A stretch of DNA of 64,000 nt, taken from positions 1 to 64,000 of the forward strand of contig CALGAR010000134.1 of NCBI GenBank assembly GCA_937959285.1, read 5' to 3'. The DNA is from an uncultured Bryobacterales bacterium (lineage in GTDB: Bacteria > Acidobacteriota > Terriglobia > Bryobacterales > Bryobacteraceae). The position numbers and the translations under genes are program-made. Below are positions 8,913 through 16,267 of this stretch, piece after piece. Under the pieces are notes generated by a model. That model had not been told where the DNA came from. It did no database searches and was given only the letters and a program-made list of their open reading frames with translations. Numbering within the stretch: position 1 is the stretch's first letter; the number at the start of each line of letters is the position of its first letter.

Positions 8913-9714
8913 GCCGGCCGTCTTGCTCTGCAGCCCGTCCCAGGCGCGTGTGCTTCTCGGCTTTGTCGTGCTGGCCCAGCTGCCGGTATACCTTGCCGAG
9001 AAGCAGGTGGGCGGCGGCATACTTTGGATCGAGGTCCACCGCGCGTTTCAGGCTCCTGGCGGCGTCTTCGGGCTTCTCCAGCTGAGCAAGAGCGCGCCCG
9101 AGTTCAAAGTGGGCACGCGCAGAATCAGGGCGAGCTTTTGCCGCGTCTTGAAACTGTCGCACGGCTTCTTCCATCCTTGCCTGCCGGAACAAAAACACCC
9201 CGTAATGAATTCTCGGATCATCCTCGGGGCGTCCCTGTTCTCTGTGCTCTCGTATAGACTGCTGGAAATGCCGCTCTGCCGGCTCGGCTCTGCCCAGCGC
9301 TTCCATCGCCTGCCCCAGGGCGAGATGAATCCTCCAGGGCTTCGCGTCATGGGGCAAAGCCGCTTGCAGGGACGCAATGGCCGGTTCGAATCGATTGAGC
9401 GCATAGAGAGTTCTGCCATGGTAGTAGCAGGCATGCTCCAGCTTCGGATCGAGCTCACACGCATGCCCGAGGAACGGCTCTGCGAGTTCATACTCCCCAA
9501 GCGCCGCATACGCGACTCCAAGCGCCTTGACGTAGGACAGCGTATCGGGGGACAACCGGACTGCCGTCTCGAAGTGGGCAATCGACTCGCGAATCTTACC
9601 GCGCTCGAAGAGCGCAGCGCCGGTCCGGAAGGCTTTCTCGGCGTCCGTTTGAGCTGCTGCGGTTGAGGCGAGCAGCGCGGCTAGCAGGAGCGCAACCACA
9701 ATGCCCCGTATCAT
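8887..9714 (-). CDS. Exported tetratricopeptide repeat protein
   Basis: A 275-residue protein with a cleavable signal ending around ASTAAAQ, followed by tandem TPR helices such as AFRTGAALFERGKIRESIAHF, AYAALGEYELAEPFLGHAC and AHFELGRALAQLEKPEDAARSL. TPRs are protein-binding scaffolds; the partner is unknown. It sits 21 bases downstream of the enolase-superfamily gene on the same strand and converges on the CRTAC gene with a 26-base overlap. TPR and CRTAC proteins often neighbour each other in these phyla, so a shared periplasmic role is possible. Confidence 0.85.
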   Translation of the reverse strand: MIRGIVVALLLAALLASTAAAQTDAEKAFRTGAALFERGKIRESIAHFETAVRLSPDTLSYVKALGVAYAALGEYELAEPFLGHACELDPKLEHACYYHGRTLYALNRFEPAIASLQAALPHDAKPWRIHLALGQAMEALGRAEPAERHFQQSIREHREQGRPEDDPRIHYGVFLFRQARMEEAVRQFQDAAKARPDSARAHFELGRALAQLEKPEDAARSLKRAVDLDPKYAAAHLLLGKVYRQLGQHDKAEKHTRLGRAAEQDGRLTAPARSR

Positions 9715-9735
9715 ACCGCGCTGCCGGGAAGAAAG

Positions 9736-11079
9736 TTACTGCTTGATGATCGTGCCGTCGCGTTTGCGGATTTCGCCCCAGCCACCGTTGTACAACTGCC
9801 TCTCACCGCGCTCGAAGCTGCCGAACGGGTACTTCTTGGCGGCCTTCTCATCCACCTCGATGCCCCAGCCCGGCGCCTCGTTCGCATACAGGTAACCGTC
9901 CTTCATCTGCGGGCAGCCGTGGAAGACCTCCTGGACCCGCTCGTTGAAGGGCGAGTATTCCTGGATTCCGAAGTTCCAGCACGCCAGGTCGAGGGCGATG
10001 TTGCAGGCATGTCCGATGGGGGAAACGTCGCCGGGACCATGCCATGCCGTCCGGACTCCGAACGCTTCGGCGATCGCGGCCATCTTGCGGCAGGGCGTCA
10101 GTCCTCCTGCCTGGGAAACGTGCACGCGGATGTAATCAATGAGCCGTTCCGTGATGAGGGGCGTCCACTCGTGCGGGCTGTTGAACAGTTCGCCCATTGC
10201 GAGAGGTGTTGTGCTTTGCTGCCGGATAATGCGGAACCAGCCAATATCTTCCGGCGAAAGAGGATCTTCGAGGAAGAAGAGCTTGAACTGCTCCACGTCC
10301 CTGCAGAATTGCAGCGCCTGAGTGGGCGTGATTCGCTCGTGCACGTCGTGCAGCAGTTCAATCTCGTCGCCGAGCTCCTTGCGGCATGCCTCGAAGAGCT
10401 TCAGGGCTCGGCGGATATAGGCGGCAGGCTCGAAGACAGGTTTGTCGTGGAGCGCCTTCACCGTAGCGCCGCTCCGGCTCGAGCCGTAGCCCGCCATTCC
10501 CGGGATGCCCACCTGGACCCGGACGTGCCGGAATCCCTGCGCAATGTAGCGCTTCGCGCTTTCAATCACCTCGGGAATGTCCGCGCCGCTTGCGTGGCCG
10601 TAGCAGTCCGCCGCTTCACGGCACTTGCCGCCCAGCAGTTGGTAGACGGGCATTCCCGCCTGGCGCCCTTTGATATCCCATAGCGCCATGTCCACGCCGC
10701 TGATTGCGTTGTTCAGCACAGGGCCGTTGCGCCAGTAGGACGAGTTGTAGCAGGCCTGCCAGATGTCGTCGATCCGGTCGGCGTGCTTCCCGACGAGAAA
10801 AGGCTTTAAATACCGTTCGGCGGCGGCGACCACCAGATCGGCGCGTTGTGTGTAAGTGGCGCACCCATAGCCGTACAGCCCGTCCTGGTCAGTCAGGATC
10901 TTGATCACCACCAGACGCAAGCCGGCCGGGGCAGTCGCGATCACCTGCAGATCCTTGATCTTCGGGGAGGGCATGGCCCTTACGGCGCGGGCCGCCTGAG
11001 CCTGGGCAGCGGCTTGCCGTTGCGCCAGCGGCAACATAGCTCCGGCAGCGACAGCCTGCAGGGCACGACGTCGGTTCAT
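9736..11079 (-). CDS. Enolase-superfamily sugar acid dehydratase, mannonate dehydratase-like, with Tat-type signal
   Basis: A 447-residue member of the mandelate racemase/muconate lactonizing group. Features of the mannonate/galactonate dehydratase branch are GVDMALWDIKGR, CYGHASG, LLHDVHER, FFLEDPLSPED and MGELFNSPHEW; the last three carry the acidic metal ligands. It probably dehydrates a hexonate, but the substrate cannot be fixed by eye. The N-terminus MNRRRALQAV followed by an alanine-rich stretch looks like a twin-arginine signal, unusual for an enzyme usually cytoplasmic. The start ATG 11079 has AGGAGA upstream, which overlaps the stop of the CcmD-like gene, implying coupling. Confidence 0.85.
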   Translation of the reverse strand: MNRRRALQAVAAGAMLPLAQRQAAAQAQAARAVRAMPSPKIKDLQVIATAPAGLRLVVIKILTDQDGLYGYGCATYTQRADLVVAAAERYLKPFLVGKHADRIDDIWQACYNSSYWRNGPVLNNAISGVDMALWDIKGRQAGMPVYQLLGGKCREAADCYGHASGADIPEVIESAKRYIAQGFRHVRVQVGIPGMAGYGSSRSGATVKALHDKPVFEPAAYIRRALKLFEACRKELGDEIELLHDVHERITPTQALQFCRDVEQFKLFFLEDPLSPEDIGWFRIIRQQSTTPLAMGELFNSPHEWTPLITERLIDYIRVHVSQAGGLTPCRKMAAIAEAFGVRTAWHGPGDVSPIGHACNIALDLACWNFGIQEYSPFNERVQEVFHGCPQMKDGYLYANEAPGWGIEVDEKAAKKYPFGSFERGERQLYNGGWGEIRKRDGTIIKQ

Positions 11080-11084
11080 TTCTG

Positions 11085-11240
11085 CTATCTCCTTTCTCGG
11101 TCTTCCACTAGTCGGCGGACGTCTTCGATGCGCTTCTGAATCCGCCGCTCCCGCGCGGCGAGTGACACAACGTAGACGATAAGGATCAACCAAGCGGCTA
11201 GAAAGCCGTAGAACATGTAGGTAAAGTTACGTGCGTCCAT
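11085..11240 (-). CDS. Small CcmD-like single-span membrane protein (51 residues)
   Basis: A 52-codon frame from ATG 11240 to TAG 11085. The protein begins MDARNFTYMFYGF, has one hydrophobic span (AAWLILIVYVVSLAA), then a highly charged helix (RERRIQKRIEDVRRLVEDRERR). This is the layout of CcmD-family proteins, which anchor the CcmABC haem exporter during cytochrome c maturation. No other ccm gene is in the window. Its stop codon lies inside the Shine-Dalgarno region of the following enolase-superfamily gene, so the two are almost certainly co-translated. The frame is real by composition; the haem-exporter role is inferred from family resemblance. Confidence 0.7.
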   Translation of the reverse strand: MDARNFTYMFYGFLAAWLILIVYVVSLAARERRIQKRIEDVRRLVEDRERR

Positions 11241-11293
11241 CGTCGGGGCTCACGCTATTCTACTGCAATTGCTAAAGATGTATAGCAATGCGT

Positions 11294-12541
11294 TTAGACG
11301 CTCTCGCCTCGTATCAGATCCTTGAGCGTCTCACGCTGCCGCACCATGCGCCATTGCGAGCCCTCCACCAGCACCTCTGCGGGGCGCGGCCTGGAATTGT
11401 AGTTGGAGGCAGCGACGAATCCGTACGCTCCCGACGTGCAGACAGCGAGGAGGTCTCCGGGAAACACATTCGCGATTTGCCGGTCCTTTGCGAGAAAGTC
11501 GCCACTCTCGCAAACCGGACCGACGACATCGGCTGTGATCGTCTCCGACGTGCGGCTTCGGAGAGGGATGATTTCGTGGTAGGAGCCGTAGAGGGATGGC
11601 CGGATCAGGTCATTCATCGCAGCGTCGACAACGATGAACTCCTTGCGGGGCGTTGTCTTCCGATACAGGACGCGCGTAAGGAGAACTCCTGCTTCGGCGA
11701 CAATCGACCGTCCCGGTTCGAGCATCAGCTTCAGATTCCGGCCTTCGATTCGCTTGCGAACCTCCCGTACAAAGCCTGCAATGTCCGGAGCCGGATCGGA
11801 ACGCTTATAGGGGACGCCAATGCCGCCTCCAAGATCCAGGTGGCGGATTTCGGTCCCTTTGGCGCGTAGGCGATCCACGAGCGCTAAGAGCCGGTCCAGC
11901 GCCTCCAGTAGCGGGGCGGGATCGAGGAGCTGAGAGCCGATGTGACAGCTTACACCATCAAGCTCGATGTTCCGGAGCGTGCGGGACCGATCGTATATTG
12001 CCTCCACCAGCCTGATGTCAATGCCAAACTTGTGTTCGCTCAGCCCGGTCGAGATGTAGGGGTGGGTAGCTGCATCGACGTCCGGATTTACGCGCAAAGC
12101 TACTCTGGCACGCTTGCCAAGCCGGCCGGCGAGCGAATCGATGAGCGCCAGTTCCGGCTCTGATTCGCAGTTGAAGCTATGGATTCCCTGTTCGAGTGCA
12201 TACTCGACTTCTTCCGCCGTCTTGCCGACTCCCGAGAACACAACTTTGCCCGGAGAAGCGCCGGCCTTCAGGACCCGGTAGAGCTCGCCTCCCGAAACGA
12301 TATCGAAGCCCGCTCCGGTCTTGGCGAGAAGCGCGAGTATGCCCAGGTTGCTGTTTGCCTTCACGGCATAACAGACGGCGTGGGGGATACCGGCAAGGGA
12401 ATCCTCGTAGGCGTGGAAGCGGTCCAGGATCGCCTTGCTCGAGTAGACATAGCAGGGTGTGCCTGCGCTGGCAGCGATGTCGGCGAGGGGCACTCCCTCG
12501 CAGTAGAGCGTTTCACGCTCGTATCGAAAAAGACAGTCCAT
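11294..12541 (-). CDS. lysA: Diaminopimelate decarboxylase
   Basis: Converts meso-diaminopimelate to L-lysine with PLP, the last step of the DAP lysine pathway. The 415-residue protein has the fold III signatures: Schiff-base K61 in YAVKANSN, the HIGSQL motif at 200, the DLGGGIG phosphate loop near 236, LEPGRSI near 274 and the inter-subunit cysteine of PVCESGD at 344. Start ATG 12541 lies eight bases past the stop of the upstream SpoIIE-type gene; a TTG four codons upstream is an alternative. It reads as part of a longer minus-strand run. Confidence 0.96.
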   Translation of the reverse strand: MDCLFRYERETLYCEGVPLADIAASAGTPCYVYSSKAILDRFHAYEDSLAGIPHAVCYAVKANSNLGILALLAKTGAGFDIVSGGELYRVLKAGASPGKVVFSGVGKTAEEVEYALEQGIHSFNCESEPELALIDSLAGRLGKRARVALRVNPDVDAATHPYISTGLSEHKFGIDIRLVEAIYDRSRTLRNIELDGVSCHIGSQLLDPAPLLEALDRLLALVDRLRAKGTEIRHLDLGGGIGVPYKRSDPAPDIAGFVREVRKRIEGRNLKLMLEPGRSIVAEAGVLLTRVLYRKTTPRKEFIVVDAAMNDLIRPSLYGSYHEIIPLRSRTSETITADVVGPVCESGDFLAKDRQIANVFPGDLLAVCTSGAYGFVAASNYNSRPRPAEVLVEGSQWRMVRQRETLKDLIRGESV

Positions 12542-12549
12542 GAGTGATG

Positions 12550-14304
12550 TCAAGTAACCTTCAGGGCGATGAGAGTTTGATCGTCTAGGGGCGGACGGCC
12601 TTCGCCGTACTGATCGAGGTCGCGAAGCACTGCGTCGACGATTCCTTGGGCCGATTCGGCGCCAACTTGTGTGAGGAGCTGGGCAAGGCGGCACCGGCCG
12701 TATTCTTCGTCGGAGAGGTTGGCCTCATCCTGGATTCCGTCGGAATACAGCAAAATGATGTCACCGGGCTGCGCTTCGAACCGCACTTCTTCATACTCCC
12801 GGCCCTCTAACAATCCGAGCGGGACGCCAGCGGCGTTGAGTCGCAGGATCTGCCCGTTCCGCGACACCATGGGCGGAATCGCTCCCGCGTTCGCAACCGT
12901 GAGCAATCTTTCCCTTGGCTCCCAAAGCATCAGCAGGAGTGTGACGTACTGCGCGTCCACTTTGCGCTCTAAGAGCGCTTCGTTGAGAGCCCGCATCAGG
13001 AGCGCCGGGCCGCGCCGCCGGGGAGCGAGCGTCCGCAGCAGCCCGCTGACGAGCGCGCCGTAGAGGGCTGCGGCCGCGCCCTTGCCGCTGGAGTCGCCGA
13101 ACGCGATGAGCGCGTACTCGTCGCCGTGTTCGAAGAAGTCGTAGAGATCCCCGCTGATTTCGTGGGCAGGACGGAGACCAACGCCGATCTCCAGGCCGTG
13201 TACCTCCGGCGCCTTTCGCGGAAGGAGCACGGACTGCAGGTCGCGTGCTGCTGCCAGGTCCTGCTCCATGCGCTGCTCGCGCTGCGCGAGCTCCTGATAG
13301 AGACGGGCATTTTCGAGCGCGGTTCCGACCGCCGGCGCCAAAAGCGAAAGCGTGCGGACATGGTCTTCAGAAAAATAGCCAAGCCTTTCGCTTTCAAGAT
13401 CCATCACTCCGATGACCCGATCTTTCAGCACGAGCGGGACAGCGAGCTCCGACCGGATGCCGACGTGGGCGTCAATGTACCTTTTGTCCGCCAGCGTATC
13501 GGGCACCAGGATGGGTACACCCATCTCCGCTGCGGCTCCCACAATTCCAAGGCCGACCGGAATGTTATCCAACTCCACGCGCTTATCGTAGCGGACGCTG
13601 AACCGGTGCTTCAGCGTCTTCTGATTCCAGTCGAGCAGAAAAATACTGAAGGCGTCGTAGTTGATGAGCGTCCGGATGGACTTTCCGATTCGGCTGAGCA
13701 GCTCGTCAAGATCTAGTGTGGAAGAGAACTCCTGGGATAGCTGCGTAAGAGTTCTCAGCATCCGGTTCTGCCGTTCCAGCCGCCGGTACAGCCTGGCATT
13801 GTCAATGGACGCGGCCACGCGGGAGCCAACTAGCATCAGCAGCGCGCGATCCTGCTCGCTGTAGGCATTCTGTTGTGTCGACTGGACGTCGATAACTCCC
13901 ACAAGCTTGCCTCGGGCTATCATCGGCACTGCGAGTTCGCTCCGCACGGCGTCCATCGCGTTCAGGTATCTCGGATCGCTGCGAACATCGTTTACAAGGA
14001 TCGGCTGCCGTGTCTGCGCGGCCAGGCCGGTAATCCCCTCGCCGAGCGGCACGACCAGATTCTTGACGATTTCATCGCGGTGTCCGCGAGCATGCCGAAT
14101 AACGAGGCCGCCCTGACGTTCGCTGTGCAGCAGGATCGCGAACAGGTCATGCTGGATCACCTGCGACACGATCTCGGCGACGTTGGCCATGAGTTGATCG
14201 AGGTCGAGGGTGGCGGACATGACGGCCGACACCTCGAGCAGGAAATCCAGTAGTTCCGCACGCTCGCGGAAGTGCACTTGCGATTTGTTGCGAAGGGCAG
14301 ACAT
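12550..14304 (-). CDS. Dual-GAF PP2C-type (SpoIIE/RsbU-like) serine phosphatase
   Basis: A 584-residue cytoplasmic signalling protein. Two tandem GAF domains occupy roughly residues 20-165 and 195-335, each with an LGIVGAAAEMG- or EGITGLAAQTR-type strand and the SELAVP motif. A short coiled linker leads to a SpoIIE-type PP2C phosphatase (about 370-580) with ISGDLYDFF, FGDSSGKGAAAAL, LLYSDGIQDE and DDQTLIAL, which hold the metal-binding aspartates. Such enzymes usually dephosphorylate anti-sigma-factor antagonists; no partner switch genes are nearby. It lies three bases after deoC and eight before lysA, an odd operon position. Confidence 0.92.
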   Translation of the reverse strand: MSALRNKSQVHFRERAELLDFLLEVSAVMSATLDLDQLMANVAEIVSQVIQHDLFAILLHSERQGGLVIRHARGHRDEIVKNLVVPLGEGITGLAAQTRQPILVNDVRSDPRYLNAMDAVRSELAVPMIARGKLVGVIDVQSTQQNAYSEQDRALLMLVGSRVAASIDNARLYRRLERQNRMLRTLTQLSQEFSSTLDLDELLSRIGKSIRTLINYDAFSIFLLDWNQKTLKHRFSVRYDKRVELDNIPVGLGIVGAAAEMGVPILVPDTLADKRYIDAHVGIRSELAVPLVLKDRVIGVMDLESERLGYFSEDHVRTLSLLAPAVGTALENARLYQELAQREQRMEQDLAAARDLQSVLLPRKAPEVHGLEIGVGLRPAHEISGDLYDFFEHGDEYALIAFGDSSGKGAAAALYGALVSGLLRTLAPRRRGPALLMRALNEALLERKVDAQYVTLLLMLWEPRERLLTVANAGAIPPMVSRNGQILRLNAAGVPLGLLEGREYEEVRFEAQPGDIILLYSDGIQDEANLSDEEYGRCRLAQLLTQVGAESAQGIVDAVLRDLDQYGEGRPPLDDQTLIALKVT

Positions 14305-14307
14305 GAC

Positions 14308-14994
14308 TTAGGCTGCCGTTTCCTGGATGATTCTGACGCTCGCACTCGCGCCGATTCGGGAAGCGCCGGCGGCCACCATGTCTTTCAAATCGCTCAGACT
14401 CCGAATCCCGCCAGAAGCTTTTACGCCCATATCCGGTCCTACTACTTTACGCATTAGGGCGACGTCACGCACGGTGGCGCCGCCTCGGCCGAATCCCGTC
14501 GAGGTCTTTACGTAGTCGGCTCCAGCTGACTTGCTCAATCTGCAGGCGAGGGATTTTTGCTCGTCGTTGAGAAGCGCCGTTTCGAGAATCACCTTGACGA
14601 TTGCGCCCGCGCGATGAGCGAGCGCAACGACTGCCTGAATATCCACCCTTACGGCGTCGAACTCACCGGATCGAAGCGCTCCGACGTTCATCACCATATC
14701 CACCTCCCGCGCGCCGTTCCGGATGGCCAGTTCTGTTTCGGCGCATTTGACCGGCGTGCCAGTAGCGCCCAGCGGAAATCCCACCACGGTGCATACCTTG
14801 ACGGCAGATCCGGCTAGTTCTTTCGCCGCCACCGGCACCCAGTACGGATTTACGCACACGCTCGCAAAATTGTACGTGAGGGCTTCGCGGCAGACTTGCA
14901 CCACGTCCTCACGCGTTGCGTCCGGCTGCAGGAGGGTGTGATCGATGAGTGCGGCGATGGTCCGATCGATCCGGGGTACGATGAGGCTTGACAC
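14308..14994 (-). CDS. deoC: Deoxyribose-phosphate aldolase
   Basis: Cleaves 2-deoxyribose 5-phosphate to glyceraldehyde 3-phosphate and acetaldehyde in deoxynucleoside catabolism. The class I aldolase barrel shows IDHTLLQPDATRED, VCTVVGFPLGA, EVDMVMNVGAL, the Schiff-base lysine in YVKTSTGF and the proton-relay lysine in GVKASGGI. GTG 14994 is chosen because it gives a normal 228-residue enzyme; a longer frame to 15114 would add 40 residues without family similarity and run into the structured RNA region. The Shine-Dalgarno site is weak. Orientation after rbsA/rbsC suggests use of imported nucleosides or pentoses. Confidence 0.92.
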   Translation of the reverse strand: MSSLIVPRIDRTIAALIDHTLLQPDATREDVVQVCREALTYNFASVCVNPYWVPVAAKELAGSAVKVCTVVGFPLGATGTPVKCAETELAIRNGAREVDMVMNVGALRSGEFDAVRVDIQAVVALAHRAGAIVKVILETALLNDEQKSLACRLSKSAGADYVKTSTGFGRGGATVRDVALMRKVVGPDMGVKASGGIRSLSDLKDMVAAGASRIGASASVRIIQETAA

Positions 14995-15087
14995 GTGCAG
15001 GTTCCAACCCTTGATGGGATCGCAGCCGGAACGGGTTCGAGTCCCTAAACTCTGACTCGCGGGAATATCCTCGCCAATCTGTGCTAC

Positions 15088-15268
15088 GGGTTGTTCAGGT
15101 TCCGCGCGATCCAAGTTGAACTTTCTGCTCGACCGTGGAGATCTCTTGTACCCCGCCTACGTGCAAGACTCCTGAAAGAGGAACAGCCGGCCGAAAAGGA
15201 AGTGCATCCCCGGCCCGCGGTGTGCCAGCGACAACTGCCGCAGGTCAGACCCCATGGGAACAATGCCC
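15088..15268. ncRNA. Candidate structured RNA in the deoC-rbsC gap (6S-like layout, class unknown)
   Basis: This lies in a 349-base gap (14995-15343) without a supported protein gene. GGGTTGTTC (15088-15096) pairs with GAACAATGCCC (15258-15268) as a closing stem. Inside a large unpaired bubble is a second stem, ACCGTG (15132-15137) with CGCGGT (15216-15221), enclosing two hairpins: CTTGTAC (15145-15151) with GTGCAAG (15161-15167), and GGCCG (15189-15193) with CGGCC (15211-15215). Closing stem, bubble and inner stem at about 180 bases recall 6S RNA. Two helices hold G-U pairs if read on plus but C-A mismatches on minus, favouring plus. A minus-strand TATGAT (15295-15290) argues the other way. 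Strand and identity are open. Confidence 0.4.
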
Positions 15269-15313
15269 GGCCGTCGCGGCTGAAGCCCCATCATAGCATA
15301 GCCTCATCGGCCC

Positions 15314-15327
15314 CTGGCCTGAGCCAG
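15314..15327 (-). terminator. Short GC hairpin after rbsC, weak terminator candidate
   Basis: CTGGC and GCCAG pair around a four-base loop 17 bases past the permease stop. There is no T-rich tail, so it may only stabilise the transcript end. Confidence 0.25.
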
Positions 15328-15343
15328 TGGTTACCCTCGCCGG

Positions 15344-16267
15344 TCAGGCCGGAAGGCGGCGCTTGCGTAGCTCGTCTACGGTCACTGCAAGGATGATGAC
15401 GCCGCCGATGATCGCCTGCTGCAAGTACGGCGAAATTCCGAGCAGATCGCTACCGTTGGCGAGCAGGCCCATAATGAACGCGCCAACCAGCGTGCCGATC
15501 ACGCTTCCTTCCCCTCCGCGCAGACTTCCGCCTCCGATCACAACGGCTGCGATGGCTTGCAGTTCGTAGCCCTGTCCGGCTGTCGGCTGGCCGGTCATCA
15601 GCCGTGACGCTTCCACCATGCCCGCCAGGCCGGTCAGCATCCCGCCGATGGCGTAAACCGAAGTTATGTGGAAAGCGACTGGAATGCCGGCGTAGAAGGC
15701 TGCGTCCGGATTGGAGCCAATGGCGAAGGCGTAGCGTCCAAGGCGCGTATGCTCCAGCATGACGTGGACAGCGGCAGCCGCGACCAGCAGGATCCATAGC
15801 ACGAAGGGCACTCCGAACAGCGTTCCCTCACCGAGAAATGAGAAATCGGCCGGAAGCTGATGGACCGGAAGACCGTTCGAGATGATCAGGGTGAGGCCTC
15901 GCACGATGCCGAGCGTGCCGAGCGTGACGATGAAGGGATTGATCTTGAGCCGGGTGGTGAGGAAGCCGTTTACCAGGCCCCAGAACATACCAGTGACAAT
16001 CCCGATCGAGATTCCAACCGGGATCGAAGCGCCCCGCTCCATCGCCATGGCGCCCAAGAGCCCGCCCATCGCGAGAATGGCGCCGACGGAAAGATCGATT
16101 CCCCCTGAGATGATAATGAGCGTCATTCCGAGCGCCATGATGTTGATCACCGCTGTCTGGCGCACGACGCTTGAAAGGTTCGTACTTGTCAGGAAATGGG
16201 GCGAGGCGATTGCCAGGCCAACGAACAGAGCGATTAGGGTCAAGAACGGCAGTAGCCGCTGAATCAT
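15344..16267 (-). CDS. Ribose-type sugar ABC transporter permease
   Basis: A 307-residue membrane protein of the RbsC/BPD_transp_2 family with about eight to ten hydrophobic spans. Family marks are ISGGIDLSVGAILAMGG, VTLGTLGIVRGLT, GSNPDAAFYAGIPV and AIAAVVIGGGSLRGGEGSVIGTLVGAFIM. It forms the membrane channel for uptake of a pentose, hexose or nucleoside. The start ATG at 16267 overlaps the ATPase stop by four bases (ATGA). No substrate-binding protein is adjacent; a candidate sits at 49531-50490. Substrate inferred only at family level. Confidence 0.93.
   Translation of the reverse strand: MIQRLLPFLTLIALFVGLAIASPHFLTSTNLSSVVRQTAVINIMALGMTLIIISGGIDLSVGAILAMGGLLGAMAMERGASIPVGISIGIVTGMFWGLVNGFLTTRLKINPFIVTLGTLGIVRGLTLIISNGLPVHQLPADFSFLGEGTLFGVPFVLWILLVAAAAVHVMLEHTRLGRYAFAIGSNPDAAFYAGIPVAFHITSVYAIGGMLTGLAGMVEASRLMTGQPTAGQGYELQAIAAVVIGGGSLRGGEGSVIGTLVGAFIMGLLANGSDLLGISPYLQQAIIGGVIILAVTVDELRKRRLPA

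Noticed and set aside
15033..15045. tRNA T-arm-like GGGTTCGAGTCCC on the plus strand
   Set aside because: Only three base pairs support the arm, and no acceptor, D or anticodon arm is found upstream, which is deoC coding sequence.
14995..15114. 40-residue N-terminal extension of deoC
   Set aside because: The extension is unlike aldolases and overlaps the helices of the structured RNA candidate.
15342..15356. GGTCAGGCCGGAAGG resembling the conserved loop of SRP RNA
   Set aside because: It overlaps the stop and last codons of the permease gene, lacks the following AGCAGC, and has no flanking long helix.
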